From Eubacterium ruminantium (lineage in GTDB: Bacteria > Bacillota > Clostridia > Lachnospirales > Lachnospiraceae), in contig FNUU01000002.1 in NCBI GenBank assembly GCA_900108205.1, forward strand, positions 1 through 64,000: a stretch of DNA of 64,000 nucleotides, written 5' to 3'. Positions 19,401-25,690 of this stretch are shown in pieces (positions within the stretch are counted from its first letter, which is position 1; each line of letters starts with the position of its first letter). The notes beneath the pieces were generated by a model. That model made no database searches and was not told the origin of the DNA. It worked only from the letters and a program-made list of their open reading frames with translations. The translations under genes and the position numbers were made by a program.

Positions 19401-19499
19401 CTCTATTGAACTTCTTACGCCGGAGAAGGATGAAACAAGAGTTGATATGACCAATACTATTGAAATTGTTTTTCTCCATGTATGTAAAATATAATTCAT
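10416..19499 (-). CDS. Giant surface Rhs/YD-repeat toxin with C-type-lectin domain and GIY-YIG nuclease tip
   Basis: A 3,027-residue protein and the only Rhs here with a full 5' end. Residues 1-30 are a signal peptide (ISIVLVISTLVSSFSGV). About 115-255 is a transglutaminase-like fold; the usual Cys position reads GVATASENALLL, with H and D still visible (MPHIWVRAYLP, WVELD), so it is probably not an enzyme. Acidic Thr/Glu stalks lie at about 300-380 and 1290-1370. Residues 494-616 form a C-type-lectin-like domain (WTDAREICESMGGHLAVINN, NWEEGEPNDGG, TWDDG, YICEW). Ig-like modules follow, then an Rhs N-domain (about 1480), YD repeats to about 2600, the core LYYLRARYMNPSTGTF and YADPSGN, and a hydrophobic pre-toxin segment. 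The tip is a GIY-YIG-type nuclease: VYFGVKDGKNVYVGITK, IRQYQH, RAIEQVLI. A weak AAAAGGAC precedes the ATG. Probably a contact-dependent antibacterial or adhesive effector, secreted by the Sec route. Confidence 0.9.
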   Translation of the reverse strand: MNYILHTWRKTISIVLVISTLVSSFSGVRSSIEDMSCDDNRDNIRTVAISTDRDGMKQVEATPNSSFEYDGVDSENTDSAYGGADSEITDLRYDRVDSETGRADNGFKKYGGGEKYQELLQKLDTPLDIYNYIRKYISSEEGLEGSRTLEELVEGGVATASENALLLSQLLRDKGYKTQFVYGKALLNEKQLRWITDKESIEADGKTDIEKIEQEDGSALFEMPHIWVRAYLPITDYRGAGNNSGRYEWVELDTYVKNPKSEDIEELTLLPLSLQYKTEGDEKNSKKEILDDLPEDIYDIKDDEEETTTEDTTEITTGLLDTTEESTDTTEETTEITTGSSDTTEDTTSDPDTGSTTEIVDPDSPTTEVIDVDAEFFKTFDTAEDFASGDGKIYAGGNWIDSSQHFYTMVSDKDGYGLRINAADEMVNSDNAGEEGVLLDTERKYYLMADNSYTLPDMNVEQKLYTELRGNTYTGTFNLNIKDFELHLDTIDFYKGHAYAVSLDERTWTDAREICESMGGHLAVINNAEENEYIRNLICNSGVEYAAIGMTDEENEGQWKWIQPTDSSYSNWEEGEPNDGGMMISTGQDYAYMYAKGTWDDGEGEKVDRHYICEWDSIDSVAAYQVTTATVVMKVSDDVEMKFLNNTLKKHDDSEGADNDNNDDKSENDSADIQDAESNDENTIVVNDLHDGYKEYIITVNLQTPNSKTNQVSDQTPDQALDIIHGLTAQVEIKEDKAFNNLIKDVNIYYSTGRNAKSEKLKDINFTNYDTAHTNYGGSKSGRWSAIVDSGKEDTVWDYFDFEALYETNSSIKIYASATNDADSAETLQRFGQGDEIITNAYTPERGVESVTGRYLCLHVYMYASDKWTTPFLDSITVGANTEKVPSTRDKKYLSMKISGLEEIYAEQAVTYEFSAVSNMVNAEDIVWEVRSAEEENDDNTQKNCIYSNDINSRCDFKAFEEGEYILRAFYKDDPSCFAEKRITVKESRDYSSLIDKELDFPYFNMWIEKTAYASGDDVKVVTDIPDNSYTEIYFDNERYKTAVTEGCFEVKNVKDGRHSLNVMIKNKSGNKFSRTISFDVYEALPNIKTWFDKEKYFEGDDAILYVEDGYTFVDAVIDGDGKTESDDTVISENGKSVTFIQPASGSHVIEVKLKTADAETITLRIYLFINDAEIESDLDDVEPLVDIIPPFIDIISPEADAEVSGKVDIICTVIDETLLKCYEVKFSRQESDENDADEYTIAEGTEEIKAESVGELDTDQLEEGVYRLSLHAIDEAGNHSYSEIFIVVTAPEVVTEETTENTEETTEDTGNTTEDAGDTTEDTDDATENSGDTTEDADTTEEITEDTTEDTESTTEDSEDPTEEPTTEEPLNPEDKTPPVISFTYPEVEEIIKTPTDITGSSYDETELSFWRLEYAKMDSDGALNPYYTIAEGIENLQDAVLGRFDTTMLMNGTYELRLTAKDKGGNTATAARKVYVEGNLKVGNMHIGFTDMTENIGKAKISINRIYDSRFKENGDFGYGWNMDISGMKLIENHPITDGYAMSVDGSAFNMTYRLYETLSHDVIVTYGDGTSDRFVQVINGGISSLIPVSEVSFSYRCITDPKKKLEILSDTTAEYEEGQMIFFDDDIYTDYDFKLTTDDGVIYYMNKTGVYRIEDTDGRVVNVDDTGYHGDDGAGIIFARDSKNRITSVQNSDGKTVTYIYDENGNLSEVTDTTDRTVKFTYDNDHNLISIIGPDGKEVSRNEYDDAGRLIATIDADGNRIEYSHDIDGREELITDRLGNSTLYIYDDNGNIISKTDANGNTTETTYDEYGNILTYKDAEGNVTVSSYDASGNLTSVTDAEGNSISVEYDTANRPVKLVTVDDAVMKIAYDSKGEITETTDVDGSVISYERDADGNVKSITDEIGKVMSSEYDSLGRVIATTDAAGNRVEYTYDSEGHKLTETYTVTTSDGEVSRTIKYNYNDAGELISTEDPDGHISTIERNNLGQTTAIIDSEGRRTSYEYDKLGNTTKITYPDGTSESFVYDAEGNLTSATGRTGNTAEYTYDKVGNLKKIHDARGNDTLYSYDKNYNLTGVTYATGAKVSYTYDSLNRNTSVTDNDGNITRFTYDSRSLLTSVTDARGNVTRYEYNAKGERIKAIYPDETSSSVELDVRARVTARIDQSGNRTEYTYDSSDRLVSVKQPDGAVTSYTYDKTGNLLSFKDAKGRITRYEYDKNQRVIKTTMPDGSESHTAYDIHGYVTKTTDFDGSVTNYDYDELGRPVFETKTGVRYGKSVSSTTEYTYDDLGRVIEVRETSTGMAGSSTATNNSASNTSTVSYVYDEYGCITDKTYDNGQRVSYEYDDYGRVTEVSVTTAGDTLATNYEYDAMDRLTRVIGHDGKATVYTYDANGNRSTATYANGVTLTYTYDECNRLKVEKVTDKNQKLIAQYEYTTEGGERTKVKEVSSDGSEIETEYAYDNCNRLLSETISKKKSGNTTVTKIEYTYDQVGNRFSKTIDDTTTEYTYNSLNQLTYEKTVNGSGTRTTISETTYSYDANGNMISKTTDGNLSEYYYDLFNRMIGFSDGSSEYSYTYDAEGVRRSKTCLSHTTNEDQDNNPSTDTHDTTLYVSDTLTEFAQTLAETDETGSVKKNYTIGFEHISNTDFTNNASGTENYYILDGHNDVRMLLDDSASVKSSYRYSAYGEILDFTGVINDGYYYTGEYMDSETGLYYLRARYMNPSTGTFTSLDSYSGNIYDPASLHRYLYCNASPVKYADPSGNSPILNQVASMTISVILASATTASIMGVIGGIVNAGFALVNGGDCKQVVNAFIEGFKSGAKIGAYLGALTGFVAYCFSINIIKASAAVALSHDSAKALSEFAIDRDGKKLANQLPYILLDIVFFEAASIKTGDLLSPNYKGRQGCIEDYNNVVERTNGVGSEDVPKSLLHGEADTRVYFGVKDGKNVYVGITKDLKIRQYQHGERFDVLNEITTEPLTRRQARAIEQVLIEDNPQFSNKINSISPKRDWYNDAISWARKWLTEHGY
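15385..15630 (-). repeat. Thr/Glu-rich acidic stalk repeats (second block)
   Basis: A second block of TTED/TTEE repeats (for example DTTEDTDDATENSGDTTED) lies at about residues 1290-1370 of the giant Rhs protein. It separates an upstream Ig-like module from the Ig-like module that precedes the Rhs barrel. Tandem codon repeats make it prone to length change. Confidence 0.75.
18370..18600 (-). repeat. Thr/Glu-rich acidic stalk repeats (first block)
   Basis: Codons for irregular TTEETTEITTG-type repeats, residues about 300-376 of the giant Rhs protein. Such stalks extend surface domains from the cell wall. The antisense frame is open and Val/Ser-rich only because of this repeat. Confidence 0.75.
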
Positions 19500-19615
19500 C
19501 TTTTATGTCCTTTTTTATGTAATTCAATTTTGTTCTTGTTATGTAAGTTTTAATGTATGTTTTACTCTGGTTTTATTTGATGTTTTAATCTAAGTATCAT
19601 TCCTGTTGCTAATCA

Positions 19616-21241
19616 TCATTTTTGTTTTCTCTTATTTAATCCCATGAGTAGCGGAATCATAACCAGCGAAATATATAACATGATCCAGACAAACCCATTA
19701 AAGCTGTCCGAAGTCTTTGAATGTTCTTTTTCTTCTGTAGTTTTCTTTGCATCATTTTCACTTGTACCATGATTGCCATATGAATCATCTTTTCCTGCTT
19801 CTGTGTTACTTTTTGTTTTGTCCTCATCCGATCCGGTATTGTTCTCCGTATTATTTGCTGTTGTCTCAGTATCTTTCTCTGCCTTGTTTTCCGTTGATTC
19901 GGTATCGCTATCCGTTTTATCTTCCGTCGAACCGGTATTACCCTCTGAATCTTCTGTCATTTCATTATCTGTTTTACCCGTTTCGGAATCTGACTCATCT
20001 CTCTCAGTATTCGAGCTTTCCGATTCAGTCTCTGAATTATCTGATCCGGTATCCGATTCGTCCGCCTCAGTGTCTGAATTATCCTCTTCAGTATCTGACT
20101 CATCCTTTTCAGTAGTTGATTTCTCATCATTATCATTTTCATATTCGCCAAGAAATCTGATAGAAAGCGCAGTAAGACGAACGCTGTCATAAAGCCCTCC
20201 GTTATCACTCTGCTTCGCTTTCAATATCTCAACTACTCCATCAAAATCCATATCCGCTCTTGCTTTACGCAACGCAATTAGGGCATAGAGACTCTTCTCT
20301 ATGCCTTCTTCAGAAAAATCATCAATATAATTTTTCTCGATATATTTTGTTAATGTATCAATTGTGGAATTTATCGAATTATTGTCATCAGGATAATTAT
20401 TTCTATAATCGATAAGTGCACTAAGCACCCTTGCAGTAAGGATCACATCCTCTTTACCACCATCTGTGAATGAATATGCACCATTCTCGTCACACTGATC
20501 ACAAATATATTTCACTAATCTCTTCACATTGCCTGAGTATTTCTTTGAAGGCATAATGTTTGCTGCTTCAAGAACCAGAAGAGAGTCAACAACATCACTT
20601 GTATATTCATCAGTTATTCCGAAACCGCCATCATTATTCTGCTTCTTAAAGAGATTCATTAAGGCCTTTTTATCCTTTGAAACAAGTATATACCTTGAAA
20701 GCGAATCAATGTTGTTCTTATACTTCTGTTTGCTTAACCACTCAAGAGACTTCTTGACGACAACCTCTGAACCATTTGAGGCACCTGAACCATCTGAATA
20801 ATCTAAACCATTTATATCACCTGTATCATTCGAATACGCCGGATCATACGAATAATCTGAATAATTATCAAGCACAAAGCAAACCTCTACAGTAGTATTA
20901 TAGCCATATCCCTCATTGTAACTTCCATCTGAGTTTGCACTGTTCTTTAGATACTCTATAGCCTTGCGAAAGACTTCTTTTCTTGCTTCATCTGCAGATT
21001 CTTCATCATTTTCTTCTGCAGCTTCATATTTGCTTGGCAATACATTTGTCAGCTTATTATATTCAGTATCAAATATTATTTCATTTGGGGATTTGTTTAT
21101 TGATGATTCATTAACACCAGCGTAAATGTAATCTCTTACACCAGAATTGACAGATATATCCGCGCCGGATTTTGCCATTGAGCCGTACACAAAAAAGGCA
21201 GAGAAAGACGCCACTGCCAATGATTTAAATACTATGTTCAT
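19616..21241 (-). CDS. Surface-anchored alpha/alpha-toroid (prenyltransferase/squalene-cyclase-like) protein
   Basis: A 541-residue exported protein. It has an N-terminal signal segment (SLAVASFSAFFVYGSMA), then repeats of helix pairs with QW/DGGF-like turns: YLKNSANSDGSYNEGYGY, LFKKQNNDGGFG, CDENGAYSF and LKAKQSDNGGLYDS. These match the terpene-cyclase/prenyltransferase toroid fold, which in bacterial surface proteins is usually a binding module and not an enzyme. After about residue 370 comes a long acidic Ser/Asp/Thr/Glu stalk, then a membrane helix (GFVWIMLYISLVMIPLLMG) and a basic tail NKRKQK. No LPXTG is seen. I prefer the ATG at 21241, because the signal segment starts there; its AAAGGA is about 15 bases away, and a TTG at 21265 is the alternative. 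It is the promoter-proximal gene, 116 bp before the giant Rhs, so the two are probably cotranscribed. Confidence 0.7.
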   Translation of the reverse strand: MNIVFKSLAVASFSAFFVYGSMAKSGADISVNSGVRDYIYAGVNESSINKSPNEIIFDTEYNKLTNVLPSKYEAAEENDEESADEARKEVFRKAIEYLKNSANSDGSYNEGYGYNTTVEVCFVLDNYSDYSYDPAYSNDTGDINGLDYSDGSGASNGSEVVVKKSLEWLSKQKYKNNIDSLSRYILVSKDKKALMNLFKKQNNDGGFGITDEYTSDVVDSLLVLEAANIMPSKKYSGNVKRLVKYICDQCDENGAYSFTDGGKEDVILTARVLSALIDYRNNYPDDNNSINSTIDTLTKYIEKNYIDDFSEEGIEKSLYALIALRKARADMDFDGVVEILKAKQSDNGGLYDSVRLTALSIRFLGEYENDNDEKSTTEKDESDTEEDNSDTEADESDTGSDNSETESESSNTERDESDSETGKTDNEMTEDSEGNTGSTEDKTDSDTESTENKAEKDTETTANNTENNTGSDEDKTKSNTEAGKDDSYGNHGTSENDAKKTTEEKEHSKTSDSFNGFVWIMLYISLVMIPLLMGLNKRKQK

Positions 21242-21312
21242 AAATACTGTATCAATTCCTTTCAACCTTCATATATTGATTTTCGTGATCACATTTCCCC
21301 TTATCCACATAA

Positions 21313-21326
21313 TGTAATCGCTTACA
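21313..21326. promoter_or_regulatory. cre/LacI-type operator overlapping the transcription start
   Basis: TGTAATCGCTTACA (minus strand TGTAAGCGATTACA) is a perfect-match CcpA/LacI-family operator core (TG-NN-A-N-CG-N-T-NN-CA). It is palindromic except for the central bases. It begins two bases downstream of the predicted -10 box, at the expected start point. Binding there would repress the toroid-Rhs operon. Confidence 0.7.
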
Positions 21327-21327
21327 C

Positions 21328-21356
21328 ACTATAACAAGTTTTTCCAGGAAAATCAA
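21328..21356 (-). promoter_or_regulatory. Sigma-A-type promoter of the toroid-Rhs operon
   Basis: -35 TTGATT (21356-21351), 17-bp spacer, -10 TATAGT (21333-21328), reading toward the toroid gene. The predicted start near 21321 falls inside the cre-like palindrome. Confidence 0.65.
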
Positions 21357-21412
21357 CAGAAAAAAAGCACACATTTCACTCCATACGCTTGAGACTCGCC
21401 ATTTTAATCACC

Positions 21413-21454
21413 AAAAAACCGATCACAGAAATCATCTTCCGCAATCGGTTTTTA
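21413..21454 (-). terminator. Intrinsic terminator after trmL
   Basis: Arms AAAAACCGAT and ATCGGTTTTTT on the minus strand with a 20-base interval, ending in a T-run. It lies just beyond the trmL stop and insulates the Rhs promoter from the lysA-trmL transcript. Confidence 0.65.
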
Positions 21455-21471
21455 TCTTAATCAATATTTTT

Positions 21472-21969
21472 CTACCACGACAATCTGTGTAATTCGCCCG
21501 AGCTTTCAAGCCCTGCAAAATCCAGCTGACGAAGAGCTTCAAATGTTACGATTGCAACGGAATCGGCAAGATTCAGAGATCTTTCTTCCGGCTTCATCGG
21601 AATACGCACACAGCTTTCCGGGTGTTCCACAAGTATCTCCTCAGGAATCCCCGCACTCTCCTTACCAAACATTATATAACATCCATCCGCGTAGTTAACA
21701 TCGGTATAGCGGTTTCTTGCCTTGGTTGTGGCAAAAAACATATTTCCTTCCGCATCCGGATTCTTTTTAAGGAAATCATTATAGTCCAGATAAACCTCAT
21801 AATTAAGACGCGGCCAGTAGTCCAGTCCCGCCCTCTTTACAGCCTTTTCCGAAAGATGAAATCCCAGCGGCTCGATCAGATGCAGTTTTGCCCCTGTTAT
21901 CACACAGGTTCTGCCGATATGCCCTGTATTTGCGGGCATTTCCGGCTCAAAGAGAACTATATTTATCAT
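21472..21969 (-). CDS. trmL: tRNA (cytidine(34)-2'-O)-methyltransferase (TrmL)
   Basis: A 165-residue SPOUT methyltransferase of the usual TrmL length. It transfers a methyl group from SAM to the 2'-hydroxyl of the wobble nucleotide in tRNA-Leu isoacceptors. The three SPOUT motifs are present: EPEMPANTGHIGRTC at the start, GKESAGIPEEIL near residue 105, and RIPMKPEERSLNLADSVAIV forming the trefoil knot. The ATG directly follows the stop of the lysA-like gene without a gap, so the pair is an operon with coupled translation. A terminator follows. Confidence 0.9.
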   Translation of the reverse strand: MINIVLFEPEMPANTGHIGRTCVITGAKLHLIEPLGFHLSEKAVKRAGLDYWPRLNYEVYLDYNDFLKKNPDAEGNMFFATTKARNRYTDVNYADGCYIMFGKESAGIPEEILVEHPESCVRIPMKPEERSLNLADSVAIVTFEALRQLDFAGLESSGELHRLSW

Positions 21970-23244
21970 TTATATCACATCCCAGTAACCGTCAAGGGTT
22001 GCAAAATAATCATCTATGGTTTCGGCACGACGGATCTCGGTAACGTCGCCATTTTCGCGGAGCAGAAGCTCAGCTGACCAGAGACGTCCGTTATAGTTAT
22101 ATCCCATGGCAAAACCGTGAGCTCCGGTATCATGGATAACAAGATAATCGCCCATTTCAATCTCAGGAAGCTTTCTGTCGATTGCGAATTTATCATTATT
22201 CTCGCACAGCGAACCTGTCACATCATAAACATGATCAAGCGGAGCATTCTCCTTGCCGAGCACAGTGATATGATGATATGCACCATACATTGCAGGTCTC
22301 ATAAGATTTGCTGCGCAGGCATCAACACCGATGTACTCCTTGTAGGTATGCTTTTCATGAATAGCCTTGGTCACAAGATGTCCAAATGGTGCCAGCATGA
22401 AACGTCCAAGCTCTGTATAGATCTCAACATCGCCCATTCCTGCAGGAACAAGAACATCCTCGTAAACCTTTCTGACGCCCTCGCCGATCTTCATGATGTC
22501 ATTCGGCTCCTTATCCGGAGAATACGGAACACCAACGCCGCCCGAAAGATTGATAAACGACAGCTTAACCCCTGTCTTCTCCTTTATCTCAACCGCAAGG
22601 CTGAAAAGGATTTTGGCAAGTGCAGGATAGTAATCATTTGATATTGTATTACTTGCAAGAAATGCATGCATACCGAACTCTTCAACGCCTTCAGCCTTAA
22701 ATGTCGAATATGCCTCCATAAGCTGATCCTTCGTAAGACCATACTTTGCGTCTCCCGGATTATCCATTACCTGGAAGCCTTCCTTGCTTTCACCAAGAGT
22801 AAATACCCCGCCCGGATTATATCTGCAGGACATTCTCTTCGGGATGCATCCGCAGGCCTTCTTTACAAACGGAATATGTGTGATATCGTCAATATTTATG
22901 GTCGCACCGATCTTATAAGCATATGCAAATTCCTCATCAGGTGTATCATTTGATGAGAACATGATCTCATTTCCGTGGAAGCCGGCTCTGTCAGACATAA
23001 CAAGCTCTGCCATTGAAGAGCAGTCTGTTCCGCAGCCCTCTTCCTTAAGTATCTTCAGAATACTTGGATTCGGAGTAGCCTTAACCGCAAAATACTCCTT
23101 AAATCCTTTATTCCACGAAAATGCTTCCTTAAGCTTTCTTGCATTTTCACGTATTCCTTTTTCATCATATATATGAAATGGTGTCGGATGAGTCTTAACA
23201 ATCTCTTCTATCTGTTCTTTTGTTACAAATGGTTTCTTTTCCAT
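21970..23244 (-). CDS. lysA: Diaminopimelate decarboxylase-like PLP enzyme
   Basis: A 424-residue fold-type III PLP decarboxylase. It has the PLP lysine in YFAVKATPNP (K55), the GTDCSSMAEL motif, a glycine-rich phosphate loop (NLSGGVGVPY) and the substrate-site cysteine in GSLCENNDKFA. The product would be lysine from meso-diaminopimelate. The variant GMHAFLASNT replaces the usual His-Ile-Gly-Ser; this subgroup is commonly annotated as LysA, but another amino acid substrate cannot be excluded. I chose the ATG at 23244, seven bases after AGGAGG, over the adjacent TTG. It has its own promoter and is followed without a gap by trmL. Confidence 0.75.
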   Translation of the reverse strand: MEKKPFVTKEQIEEIVKTHPTPFHIYDEKGIRENARKLKEAFSWNKGFKEYFAVKATPNPSILKILKEEGCGTDCSSMAELVMSDRAGFHGNEIMFSSNDTPDEEFAYAYKIGATINIDDITHIPFVKKACGCIPKRMSCRYNPGGVFTLGESKEGFQVMDNPGDAKYGLTKDQLMEAYSTFKAEGVEEFGMHAFLASNTISNDYYPALAKILFSLAVEIKEKTGVKLSFINLSGGVGVPYSPDKEPNDIMKIGEGVRKVYEDVLVPAGMGDVEIYTELGRFMLAPFGHLVTKAIHEKHTYKEYIGVDACAANLMRPAMYGAYHHITVLGKENAPLDHVYDVTGSLCENNDKFAIDRKLPEIEMGDYLVIHDTGAHGFAMGYNYNGRLWSAELLLRENGDVTEIRRAETIDDYFATLDGYWDVI

Positions 23245-23276
23245 CAATCTGCCTCCTGGATGCTTTTAATGTCGAT

Positions 23277-23305
23277 ATATTAACACACCGCCCCATTAAA
23301 TGCAA
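23277..23305 (-). promoter_or_regulatory. Predicted promoter of lysA-trmL
   Basis: -35 TTGCAT (23305-23300), 17-bp spacer, -10 TAATAT (23282-23277), in the 73-bp gap between the permease stop and the lysA ATG. Confidence 0.5.
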
Positions 23306-23317
23306 CAAAGCATCCTC

Positions 23318-25678
23318 TTATTCCACGATCAGATCATATGCGGATATCTTCCTTATTCTTCTTGAGAACAGCATAATTATCACAAATGAAGTCATCGCAA
23401 TGCCCAGAACAGACAGTCCTCCCATCCACATATATACTTCCATGGAGGATTTCATTATACCCATAGATTTCAGCATGGCTGCCATTATATCATTTTCTGT
23501 AAGGCATCCGGCAACCGAGCCCAGGAGCCCTCCGGCAATGATCTGCGGCAGCATGGACAGAGCAAGCTCAAGTCTGAGCTGCAGACTCGAAAAACCTATA
23601 GCCTTCTTGATTCCATAATCCCTGCTTCTCCTGATAATGATAGTTTTTATCATCAGGCTCATCGAGAGAAGGATTATCACAAGAGAAACCGCTACCAGCA
23701 GGCCCACTACAATAGTTGCTATCATAGTAATGTCATCATCATTTTTTACATACGCAGCTCTGTTATAACAGCGCGTCACCTTATCCCCGAAGGTTTCCTT
23801 CACATATTTTATGACTTTTTCGGTACTTATCAGTTTATCCCCTTTTACTCTTATGAGATATGTATAAGGCTTTATATCATTTCCAAGGCGAACCGCTCCC
23901 TCAGTGGTAACGGCTATGGTCATTCCGCTGTTTTCATTTCCCTGATGAAGACCTGTAATGAGATATTTCTCCTCGTGCCCTTTTGACGATATATCCACTT
24001 CATCACCGACTCCCACGCCTGCGAGTTCCGCAACGACACCGCCTATAGATATTTCATTATCATATTTCGGCGCTCTGCCCTCATATATATTCAGCATATC
24101 TGCTTCCAGCCAGTCTGCATAGACACAGCCTTCAACAGAATATCCTTCCACCGTCGCAGATATCCAGTCTTCATAAATGACTCTTTCCACCTCCGGTCGT
24201 TTCTTTATTTCAGGCATAACATTTTCGCCTTCAATATCAACAGAGATATCGTAATATAACGTGTCGAGAAGCTTGTGCAGATTTTCCTGATGGCTGATAA
24301 CGTTATACCAGATAAATACAGACATTGTGGTTACGAAACTGATGGCCAGAGTCATGACAATAAGCATTATATTCTGTTTTTTATTGCTCAAGGCCGCTTT
24401 AAGAGCCATTATCCATACCAGAGGACCGGCAGTTTTTTCTATCGGAGCACGGTTCTTCTTAAAGCTGTGCGAATTAATGCCGAAGCGCAGTGCGATCACC
24501 GGCTCGAGCCTGAAGAGCTTCTTCGTGCTGAGGAGGGTTACGCAGATCACGACCGCGATTATGCCTCCCGTTGTCACAAGAAATGGTATGATATCGAAGC
24601 TGTACTCCCACTTTATCGCGCCGAAATATCTCATGGCATTTTCATAGTAAGGAAGGATTATATATGAGACTGCTATTCCCAGAAGCGTCGCCGCAAGGGT
24701 TGCAGATGCAAATTCGACAACTATACTCCTTCTGATCTGCCCCGATGTATAGCCCAGAGCCTTCAGTGCGCCAATATCCGTAATATTCTGCTCTATGCTG
24801 TTGGAAACCCTGAAATATATGATGATCATGGTTATGACCATTATTATGCCTGCCAGGATTATCATAATTGCAGCTATAATATTCTGCATAAGAACCAACT
24901 CGGAAATGACTGTTTCCACGTTATACGCATATGCAATCAGATGATTCTCCGAAAAAGCCTTCGTAAGTACTCCGGCAGCATCGATAGGTCTGATTCCTTC
25001 CTTTGTCTTTACGTAGAAGAATTTGGCCTTTCCGAGGTCGGACATATTTATCTCCTGTCCATCCGCCTTTGCCTCAAGAGCCTTTTTTCTTCTCTCGTCC
25101 CGCATTTTTTCCCATTTGTCGTAAATATCCGGCGAGATGTAGAGAATATCATTATCCACGCTGGAAATGATGGCTTCATATATTCCGGCTATCTGAAATG
25201 TATATTTTTCATTATTTATCTCCAGCTCAACACTATCCCCAACATTCTTCTTGAAAAAATTAATATTCGAATTCAGGGAAATATATATCGGATTATCATA
25301 CTTCTTATCCGACAGTTCAATAAAATGCGGTGCCTCTATCCTGCCCCACTCATTGTCGGCCACAAAATAAAAGTGCTTCCAATCACTGCCCATCTTGGCT
25401 CTTGCGCCGATCGGCAGGACGTAATCATAGTCTTCCACAACATTTGACTGCCTGATCAGCTCCTCTACCTGCTCAGTTTCAGCCTCGGACAAAACAGATG
25501 TAACTCCCACATCTGCAAAATTATATTTTTTCACCTTATCCATATGGACGTGGCTGTAGCCAATCAGGGTTATGATACCTGTATGAAGCATGAGCGCCGA
25601 AAGAAGAACTATCAGAAAATATGTAAGCATATGTGACAGATCGTTTTTGAAATTCATTTTTATAAGTTTACTTATCAT
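23318..25678 (-). CDS. ABC transporter permease with two FtsX-type domains
   Basis: A 786-residue integral membrane protein. A first membrane helix (YFLIVLLSALMLHTGIITL) is followed by a large outside domain and three helices at about 260-385 (for example AAIMIILAGIIMVITMIII). A central helix lies near 430, then a second outside domain and three C-terminal helices (about 645-775). This duplicated FtsX/DUF214 layout is typical of permeases that act on peptides, lipids or cell-envelope targets and not on small nutrients. It starts 12 bp after the ATPase stop with AAGGGA upstream, so ATPase and permease form one unit. With a two-component system directly upstream, a role in antimicrobial-peptide or envelope-stress response is likely. 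The substrate is unknown. Confidence 0.8.
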   Translation of the reverse strand: MISKLIKMNFKNDLSHMLTYFLIVLLSALMLHTGIITLIGYSHVHMDKVKKYNFADVGVTSVLSEAETEQVEELIRQSNVVEDYDYVLPIGARAKMGSDWKHFYFVADNEWGRIEAPHFIELSDKKYDNPIYISLNSNINFFKKNVGDSVELEINNEKYTFQIAGIYEAIISSVDNDILYISPDIYDKWEKMRDERRKKALEAKADGQEINMSDLGKAKFFYVKTKEGIRPIDAAGVLTKAFSENHLIAYAYNVETVISELVLMQNIIAAIMIILAGIIMVITMIIIYFRVSNSIEQNITDIGALKALGYTSGQIRRSIVVEFASATLAATLLGIAVSYIILPYYENAMRYFGAIKWEYSFDIIPFLVTTGGIIAVVICVTLLSTKKLFRLEPVIALRFGINSHSFKKNRAPIEKTAGPLVWIMALKAALSNKKQNIMLIVMTLAISFVTTMSVFIWYNVISHQENLHKLLDTLYYDISVDIEGENVMPEIKKRPEVERVIYEDWISATVEGYSVEGCVYADWLEADMLNIYEGRAPKYDNEISIGGVVAELAGVGVGDEVDISSKGHEEKYLITGLHQGNENSGMTIAVTTEGAVRLGNDIKPYTYLIRVKGDKLISTEKVIKYVKETFGDKVTRCYNRAAYVKNDDDITMIATIVVGLLVAVSLVIILLSMSLMIKTIIIRRSRDYGIKKAIGFSSLQLRLELALSMLPQIIAGGLLGSVAGCLTENDIMAAMLKSMGIMKSSMEVYMWMGGLSVLGIAMTSFVIIMLFSRRIRKISAYDLIVE

Positions 25679-25690
25679 ATTATCAGTCCC

